The notes under the pieces were generated by a model, which was not told the DNA's origin, did no database searches, and saw only the letters and a list, made by a program, of their open reading frames with translations. From Rattus norvegicus (taxonomy: Eukaryota > Chordata > Mammalia > Rodentia > Muridae), in contig NC_086025.1 of NCBI RefSeq assembly GCF_036323735.1, forward strand, positions 110,220,688-110,284,687: a stretch of DNA of 64,000 nt. Direction: 5' to 3'. Shown here piece by piece: positions 56,284-64,000 of the stretch (the first letter of the stretch is position 1; every line of letters starts with the position of its first letter). A program made the translations under genes and the position numbers.

Positions 56284-56628
56284 TTCTTTCTTTCTTTTTT
56301 TTTTTTTTTTATTAACTTGAGTATTTCTTATTTACATTTCGAATGTTACTCCCTTTCCTGGTTTCCAGGCAAACATCCCCCTAATCCCTCCCTCTCCTCT
56401 TCTTTATGGGTGTTCCCCTCCCCATCCTCCCCCCATTACCGCCCTGCCCACAACAATCACGTTCACTGGAGGTTCAGTCTTAGCAGGACCCAGGGCTTCC
56501 CCTTCCACTGGTGCTTTAACTAGGCTATTCATTGCTACCTATGAGGTCAGAGTCCAGGGTCAGTCCATGCAAAGTCTTTGGGTAGTGGCTTAGTCCCTGG
56601 AAGCTCTGGTTGCTTGTCATTGTTGTTC
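56284..56628 (-). mobile_element. 5'-truncated L1 (LINE-1) 3' end, minus strand
   Basis: About 345 bp matching the rodent L1 3' UTR in reverse: a T-rich tail (56284-56312), then AACTTGAGTATTTCTTATTT, GGCAAACATCCCCCTAATCC, GTTCACTGGAGGTTCAGTCT and GTCCCTGGAAGCTCTGGTTG. A perfect 15-bp duplication, GTCTGTGCCTTTTCT, lies at 56269-56283 and 56629-56643, so both ends of the insertion are defined and the copy was truncated at integration. No ORF2 coding sequence is retained. Confidence 0.93.
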
Positions 56629-59600
56629 GTCTGTGCCTTTTCTGTCTATAGATCCAAACGTATGTCACAGCCAGCAGTGAGGCCCCCAGGCTCTCTGACC
56701 TGCCTCATGTGGATTTGAGTCTGGTCTCTATGGGACTAGAACAAGCTTTCCTTTATTCTTCAAAGCTCACCTTTTTTCTTTTTTTTTTTAAATCTTTTGT
56801 CAAGTTTGTGTCTGACAGACCTTAGTTTCCAGTTTACAAGGGGGTGGCAGCCCAGGAGAGATGTGCCTGGGGCAGTGACGGGGAGCAGTACCTGCCACAG
56901 GTTTCCTGGGAAGTTGCTACTAGGTCCTTTGTCTTCTCCTCACCCTCACTGAGTGTTATCTTCAGCTCTCATTGAGCATTTTTTCAAATGCCCACTGCCA
57001 CTTTAGCCTTCAGCCCGTTGCTTTGAGTTAGATCTATTTTGGAGCTAGATGGCAACAGGAAAGGGAGTGGAAGAGGAAGATTGCCAGTCTCCCTTGATGT
57101 CTGGGGAAGGGCCCTTCCACATTCTCTACTCAGCTATGGGTACTGGGCTGGCTGAAGTGTTACATGTGCTAATATATGGGTCCTTCCCATGGGACAATTA
57201 GCCCTGTCGGTATTGAGCTAATCAACTTTCACTTCTGTACATCAAAAATAGGGGGAAGTTGAATTTATATAGTTCTCCTGTTTATGACAAGAAAGTCAGA
57301 GTATTAAAAAAAGAACATAGAGCCTCAGATGAGGACCAGAACTGTAGCTGAGACCAGAGCGTGCGCAGGTAGGCGTGAGCTGCCTGTGAGCTGGATCAGA
57401 GCAGAGACCTAAAAACGTTTTTTTTTTTTTTTTGAGACAGAGTCTCCCGAAATTCAGACTGGCTTCCAGGTGGCTGTGCAATGCAGTGATGGCCTTGAAC
57501 TACTTACCCTCCTACTTCAGATCCGAGTGCTAGGATTGTTACTGAAGATATTAAGTCTCAGAGCTTAGGCCCTAAGGGTCCCAATAACAGACAAGTATAG
57601 AGGAAAGCAGTGTGGCCATACTGGGAAGGGGACTGTTTAGGAGGGGTCGGTCATCTTAAATCTCTTTGTTCTTCTTCCCAACATGGCTTCATTGAATAAA
57701 TCATTTTTTTGCTTTGTACTCTTAATTTGGCTCTTTTGGTTGCCCCAGTGAGTGCAGGCAAGATGGCTGAGAAGATGAGGGTGCTTGCCGGGCCTGAAGA
57801 CTTGAGTTGTGTATCTGGGACCTATGTAAGCTGCCCTCTTATTTCCATGTGTGCATATTACATAGCACTGGCTGGCCTGGACCTCACTGTGGCTCTGTAG
57901 ACCAGCCTTGCCTGGAGCTCAGCCTGCCCAGAGAGGAGAATCTTGATAATGCACAGCATGCAAGTAGGATGTAGTTCACACCAGTCATTGACTGTTAGCC
58001 AATGAGAATCAACAGAGCCTGGAGCAGACTCGCCAGGGATGTGGGAGCATCCCAGCAACCTGAGTAGCCAAGGTTGGGTTGCAGAGGTGGACAGACAAAG
58101 TGCTTTGAAGTCCATTGTGCTTCTACACCAAGTTACTTCTAAATAGTGAGCTAGTGGTAGCTCAAGCCTGTAATTTGTCACTTAGCATGGTCAGACTGGA
58201 AGGTCTCTGCCAATCAGGTCAGCCTGGGTTCCACAGCTGGAGGCCTGGGCCTTAGTGTAGAGACCCCATCTCAAAGTCTCGGGGGTGGGATGGAAGCTGG
58301 GCTAGGGGTGCGCACCTTTAATTCCAGGACTCTGGAGGCAGAGGCAGACAGACCTTTGTGAGTTTGAGGCCAACTTGGGCTACAAAGTAAGACCTTGTCT
58401 TAAACAACAAACAAAAATCTGATTATTCTGAGGCCTTTGTGGTCAGGGATGTGAGAAATGCTCAGTTGGCTGGTTCTGGCTCTGTTCCAGGATTGTGGTC
58501 ATGCTGCCAGCCAGGACTGTGTCATCTGGAGGCTCACTCAGTCTCCCCTAGGACTAGGGGTGCTGTAGGACAGTTGACCCCTTGTAGAGTGAGTGGTCTG
58601 CAGGGAGCATGGAGAAGAGACGGTAGAGCCTTTGCTGGCTTGACCTCAGACCCTGGGTTCTTTACAGGATGAGCACATTTTAGCTCTGAACTCATCTCTT
58701 AAACGATGCTGGGCACCAGAAAAAGTCTTGCTCTAGAAGAAGATTGTGCTCAGACACACTTATGGACTGAATTAAGAGACTGAGTGAATGAAACAGGAAG
58801 GGGAGGGAACTTTCTGGGACCACTGTGATGGATGCAGAGACACAGTGGACAGACCCATGCATGGCAAGCACTCTCCTAGCTATGAGCTCAGTTTCTAAGG
58901 GTTCTGTCCCTTGCCTGGTGAGTGGTTGAGGCTGAACACGGGGAGCTTCTGAGTTACACATTACAGCTTCTGCAGGAGTCTAGAGACAGACAGGCAGGTA
59001 GGAGGGGAGCCTTACTGCAGCAGAAAGCTGGGGAGGGACAGGGATTTTAGACACCAAGTGTCTTGGGGTGTGGAGGAAGGCCTGATTGGGGCTGGTAACC
59101 AACCTCCTTAGCTGGCTTGAGAAACTTGTTGGCCTGCAGCAGTGGTTGTGAAGTTGTCTTGACTCTACAAGATGAGCCCAGAAACCTAAGCCTCTCTCTT
59201 GTGGATTCTCGACTTTCTCTGGCTTGAAACTGGGATACTTATTCTTCTAGCCTCCTGGGGCTGTCTTCAGGTGCCTACTAATGGCAGTTTTGTCTCCTGG
59301 GTTATATGACAACTAATTCTTTTCCCCAGTTCTGCCCAGGTCATCCTGTTGGTTCTTACTGCTAGTGAGACTAAGTACTCTGTAGGCTGTGTTCCTTGCT
59401 CTGTGATAAGAGCTTTCCATATCCTCTGTGACAAGGCCCTGCTAAGCTTCAGTGAGCTGTGTGGGAAGCCTGGACCTGGAATTCCATAGAATATCACCGG
59501 GGTAGATGGCTAGGGCACGGTTCTGTCCCACAGACACCCCCCTTGTTTAGTTGTTTGGAGACAGTCCTACTGTGTAGCCTTGGCTGGCTTGGAGCTTGCT

Positions 59601-60474
59601 ATGTAGACCAGGCTGGTCTGAAACTCAGATCCACCTGCCTCCAGAGTGCTGGGAGCAAAGATGTGTACCAGGTCTGGCCTAATCATTTGGTCTTTTATGT
59701 TTTCAGTTTTCTTTTCTTTTTTCCTTTCCCTTTTTGAGACAGGGAATCACTCTATGGCCCAGTGAAAGGATGAGTCTGGAACTTACTGTGTACCTGAGGC
59801 TGAACTTGGACTCCTGATCTTCTGCCTCAGCCTCCTGGGCTCTGTGATTACAAGCTTTAGCTACGCCAGCACGAGCTTTTTTTTTTTTTTTTTTAAAGTA
59901 AACTCTCCTTTTGTGGCCCAAGCTGACCTTAAACTCTTGCCTAAGCCTCCCCAGCTGTTGGCAAATTACATGCATCTTAAAAATTTTCGTTTTATGTATA
60001 TGAGTGTTTTTGCCTGCCTGCACACAATGTATGTGCCTGGTACCTGCAAATGCCCAAAGAGGGTATTGAATCACCTGGAACTGGAGTTGAAGATGGTTGT
60101 AAGTTGTCGTGTTGCCATGTGGGTACTGGGAATTGAACCTAGGTCTTGTGGGAGAGCAGCAAGGGCTCTTAAACACTGAGCCACCCCTCCAGTTCTTATT
60201 CATTCTTTTTTGAAGTAGATAGTCACATATAGTAACTAAGAAGAAATCTCTTCTCTAGATCCCCTTAAGTAATGTACCTAACTACAAGATACAGATTACA
60301 AAGGGGTGAAACATGCTTCATGACTTATGCAGGTTTCACAGCTTCACCTGCACTTCTGTGTGCTTGTTAGCCCTGTGCAGTCAAGCAAGACAGTCTAGTA
60401 GCCCTTCTGCACCCAGCCCCCACCCCCACTCTGAGCACCTCTGGGCACTCGTGTATTACAGTGTGTGTGTGTGT

Positions 60475-60505
<31 letters not shown>

Positions 60506-62892
60506 ACCATGTGTTAGGAATAGTCTACCTATAGTCTTATATATGCCACAGTTTTGCTGTTAGCATCCAGGTAAGCCAGCCCCGGCAGCTGGAACAAACC
60601 ACTGTTCTGTAGCAGTTCATCTCATTCTGACAGGTTGCTTCCACTTCCTAGCCGTTATAACTTCTATGAAAGTTTTATGAACTTCATGAAAAGATTAGAG
60701 GGGTTTTTGTTTGTTTGTTTGTTTGGTTGGTTGGTTTTGTTTTTAGAGACAGGGTTTCTCTGTGTGGTCTTAGCTGTCCTGGAACTTGCTGTGTAGATCA
60801 GGCTGGTCTTGAATTCAGGGATCCACCTGCCTTTGTCTCCTGAGTACAGGATTAAAGGTGTGTGCCACCACTGCCCGGCCATATTAGAGTTTTAAAATTA
60901 TTATTAGTATTATTCATTTAAGCATATGGTGAATATATGCACATATATACTCAGCAAAATCAAATGGGGTCAGATTCCCTGGAACTCGAGTTAGCTGCCT
61001 AACGCAGGCATTGGGAATTGATGAAAAGTGTGTGCTCTTAACCACTGAGCACCTCCCCAATGCAGACTGTATTTCTTTGAGATGATTGTCCACTTTAGTT
61101 TCTGGTCCTGTGGTAGGTGCATGTTTAGGTATTTTCCTCATTGTTGTTTTCTTTTTTTTTTTTTTTTTGTCGTTGTTGCTCTTTTTTGAGATAGTGTTTC
61201 TGTATGTCGTCCTAGCTGTTCTAGAAATCACTCTTAGAGCAGACTGGCCTTGAACTCAGATCTGCCTGCTCTCCCTCCCGAGAGCTGGAACTAAGGTAAG
61301 GTGTGCAGCACCACTGCCTCCTCCTTTACCTCGAAGCTCGCACTCTCATCCTGAGCTGGGCTTCTAGGTGTGCTGCCTTGCCCTGCTTTGTTACTTGTTT
61401 TGTTTTTGGTACTGAGGGGAGAACCAAGTCTGCTCTGCATGCTACCCTCATGCTCTGGGCATCCCACGCCCCATTTTAAGAACCCGCTGACCTATTTTCT
61501 GAAGAGTAGCGCCATTTACAGTAGGGCATGGGACTCCATTTTCTTTATGCCTTTGCTGCCTGTGTCTCACACTTACTTTGTCTGCCCTTGGGGCTGTTGA
61601 TAGTAACTTTCTTTTCATGGACTGACTGACTACCTGTAGTTTTACCTGTAGATGTACAGCTCACTTGGGTAAAGGATCACGACTGTTATTGATGTTTGAG
61701 ATGGTTCAGAGAGATCAAGCAGTTACTTGTAACTCCAGTGTCCAGGGTCTGATGTCCTCTTCTGGCCCCACAGGTACCTGTACTTACGTCCACACACATA
61801 CATACTAAAAATAAAACAATGTAAAATACTACTGTCAGTATTTGAGATACAGTCTCACTATGTAACAACTTAAGCATTACTAAGTTCTGCCCTCAGCTTC
61901 CTGTACAGATTATGGAAACAACCTCTTTGACGGTTTTGCAGATAAATCTAAGGGCTTGTTTCCCTTATTGTTTTTTTTTTTTTCCTTGTCTTTTGAGGCA
62001 GGGTCTCTCTACATAGCATTAGCTGTCTTGGAATGGACTGGCAGACCAGACTGGCCTCAAATTTACCTCTGTCTCTCGAATGCTAAGATTAAAGGCATGT
62101 ACCACCATACCTGGCTTTAAGATGCTGGGATTATGGACATGAGCTACCATGCCTGGTTCTCACTGGTTTCTTTATCATTTTTTGAAACAGGGTCTCATGT
62201 GGCCTATGATAGCCTCAAACTTGCTATATAGCCCAGGATGACTTTTCACTTCTGATCCTCCTTCCTCTACCCACCAAGTGTCAGGATTATAGGCATATAC
62301 TCACTTGGTTTGATGACACGATGAGCAGTGAACCAGGCAAGAGCCTACCAACTGTGCTACATTCCTGGCGGTGGTTTACTTCTTTGTGTGCGCCTGTGTG
62401 CTAAAGTGTGTGTGTGCACATGTGTGCATGTACTTGGAGAAGCCAGAGGTTGCATTAGCCTTAGTTGCTCTCCTTTATTTACTTCCTTATTGACACAGGG
62501 TCTCCTGTGTAGCCTTGGCTGACCTGGAACTCACTATGCAGACCAGACTGCCTTAGCTCATAGCACTTTCTTTGCCTCTGCCTCCTGAGTCCTGGGATTG
62601 AAGGTGCTCACCACCGTGCAGGACTATCCCTTATTTTTTCAGACAGTCGCTCACTAAACTTGGAGCTCAGTGATTGGCTAAACTAACTGGCCAGTGAGCT
62701 GCAGAATTTGCTACTTGTCATTGAACCTTTTCCGGCTCCCTGGCTTGTTTCTTTATCCTTAAGCAAACATTTCTGGGGCTCAGGTACTGAGTTTCATAAT
62801 CAACTGTAATGTGTAATTACATAGGTAAACCAGAATTTCCTTTTTCCTGATTGTTCTGCCTATTCATGCACATTTGCATTATGAGTTTTTTT

Positions 62893-63178
62893 TAAAATAT
62901 TTATTTATTTTATGTATGTGAGTACACTGTAGCTGACTTCAGACACACCAGGCATCAGATCTTTTTTTTTTTTTGGTTCTTTTTTTCGGAGCTGGGGACC
63001 GAACCCAGGGCCTTGCGCTTCCTAGGTAAGCGCTCTACCACTGAGCTAAATCCCCAGCCCCCAGGCATCAGATCTTATTACAGATGGTTGTGAGCCACCA
63101 TGTGGTTGCTGGGATTTGAACTCAGGACCTCTGGAAGAGCAGTCAGTGCTCTTAACCACTGAGCCATCTCTCCAGCCC
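62893..63178 (-). repeat. B2 SINE interrupted by a younger ID
   Basis: Reversed B2 in two parts, 62893-62963 and 63077-63178, ending GAGCCATCTCTCCAGCCCC. The interruption is an ID with its own duplicated target, giving a clear order of events. Confidence 0.92.
62964..63060 (-). repeat. ID SINE nested inside B2
   Basis: T tail with a GGTTC interruption, then a reversed ID body. CCAGGCATCAGATCTT (part of the B2) is duplicated at 62948-62963 and 63061-63076. Confidence 0.95.
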
Positions 63179-64000
63179 CCGCATTATGAGTTTTAAATGT
63201 ACTGCTGGGAACTGCATAGGTGCAGACGAGCTTGGGGGGTGGGGGGATTTTTCACTCCCGAGTCTTCTGACCACAGTCAAGGCGTCTGTCTTCCTTCATT
63301 TACTTAGGTCTTGTTTCTTGTCTTTCTATATTGTTTTATGGTTCTCTGTGCATGCGTTTTGCTAAGTTTTTTAGTATTTGTATTTTGGGATGATCTCATG
63401 ATAGAGGCAGAGGCTCTTCTGTTGCGTTTGTTTTTGTTTCAGCCTAGGAGAGATAAAGTGAAGGAAACAGTGGGATTCTGTACATCTAGGTGACCGGCTC
63501 CCACACTCAGGACCAGGCAGCTCTATGTGGTTTTGTTCATAGCTCTGTTGGTTCCTCAATGGTGCTAGAGCTCTGGTCAGAGAACTCAGAGCTGAGGCTG
63601 GTTGGGGTGGAGGTGAGAACGGGGGTAAGAATAGCACTGTGAGGTGTGAGTGCTGGAATGTTGGGCTTGGGTTCAGGTCATAGGAGAGACAGGAGAAGAA
63701 TGGGGGGTTTGCATTGAGACTGCAGGTGAAGACATCTACGGGTGAAAACTAGATGGAAGGTACAGTTGAGACAGAGGAGGAAGAGGCCAAGGCTGTGAGG
63801 TGGCAGAAACATGCAGGATTACCCAGGAGAATACCCAGACCATCAGGAATTCCGCTAAAGAATGGGGGTTAGGGGTGGGCTGAGACCCCAGGGAGAGGAG
63901 GAGACAGTGCTTTGCAAGTATAGCAAGGAACAAAGAGCTCTTGGGGTGAGATGGGAATCTACTGAGGGCAATGCCAGTGGGGTGGGAGCAGCATTAAGAA

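Larger units (their letters stand above)
51861..64000 (+). other. Ppp1r16a: Probable Ppp1r16a intron 1, dense in SINEs
   Basis: No coding exon recognised. Besides the B2, ID and L1 copies listed separately I see B1-type monomers, approximately: 53218-53330(-), 53945-54085(-), 54360-54485(-), 54545-54670(+), 55745-55865(-), 58290-58410(+), 59545-59680(-), 60738-60880(-), 61180-61310(-), 61985-62120(-), 62490-62620(-). tRNA-derived B2/B3-like fragments lie at about 53100-53215(-), 53680-53770(-), 54150-54330(-), 59995-60195(-) and 61690-61815(+). GT tracts are at 54748-54788 and 60461-60503, and a TA-rich tract is near 53430-53460. Boundaries are by eye. ORFs here are repeat-derived. Confidence 0.6.

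Noticed and set aside
51861..64000. Search for Ppp1r16a coding exons (ankyrin repeats, PP1-binding motif)
   Set aside because: No frame in this stretch resembles the protein; the coding exons must lie beyond the right edge.

Overview
This window is mammalian, and most probably Rattus norvegicus. Every gene is split by GT-AG introns, and the repeats are rodent ones (B1, B2, B3-like, L1 3' end). Very young, tRNA-Ala-derived ID elements with long A tails occur in at least ten copies, many with perfect target-site duplications; that abundance is typical of rat rather than mouse. Gene order (Vps28, Tonsl, Cyhr1/Zftraf1, Tmem276, Kifc2, Foxh1, then the Ppp1r16a 5' end) matches the conserved block of human 8q24.3. 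Species and chromosome are inferences from repeats and synteny.

Layout. 1-1970: gene-free flank with an ID and dinucleotide repeats. 1970-5830 (-): Vps28, 9 coding exons, 221 aa, ESCRT-I subunit. 6010-20700 (-): Tonsl, 26 coding exons, 1363 aa, replication-fork histone reader. 20700-24340: SINE-rich spacer with a ZNF143-type promoter motif at its right-to-left gene start. 24340-37200 (-): Cyhr1, 4 coding exons, 399 aa, 7 kb first intron and CpG-island promoter. 38530-40060 (-): Tmem276, 192 aa membrane protein. 40740-47950 (+): Kifc2, 18 exons, 791 aa C-terminal-motor kinesin. 48430-50000 (-): Foxh1, 3 exons, 401 aa, Nodal/activin-Smad transcription factor. 51470-64000 (+): CpG promoter and probable noncoding first exon of Ppp1r16a, followed by repeat-filled intron.

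I assigned exons by reading GT/AG boundaries and codon phase. For all six coding genes the summed exon lengths are an exact multiple of three, with one start and one stop, so I see no broken gene. The genes do not form one pathway; this is a compact, gene-rich mammalian neighbourhood. Vps28 and Tonsl lie head-to-tail, as do Tmem276 and Cyhr1 (read-through is known in human). Kifc2 and Foxh1 converge.

I found no undescribed biological system. The observations worth checking are at transcript level: an ID element that appears to supply the branch point of a Tonsl intron, an AG-rich hexamer array beside another Tonsl acceptor, an intronic poly(A) signal in Cyhr1, a 25-codon Tonsl intron with no stop, an ID insertion in the short Vps28-Tonsl gap, an overlapping upstream ORF in Kifc2, and an inverted B2 pair.
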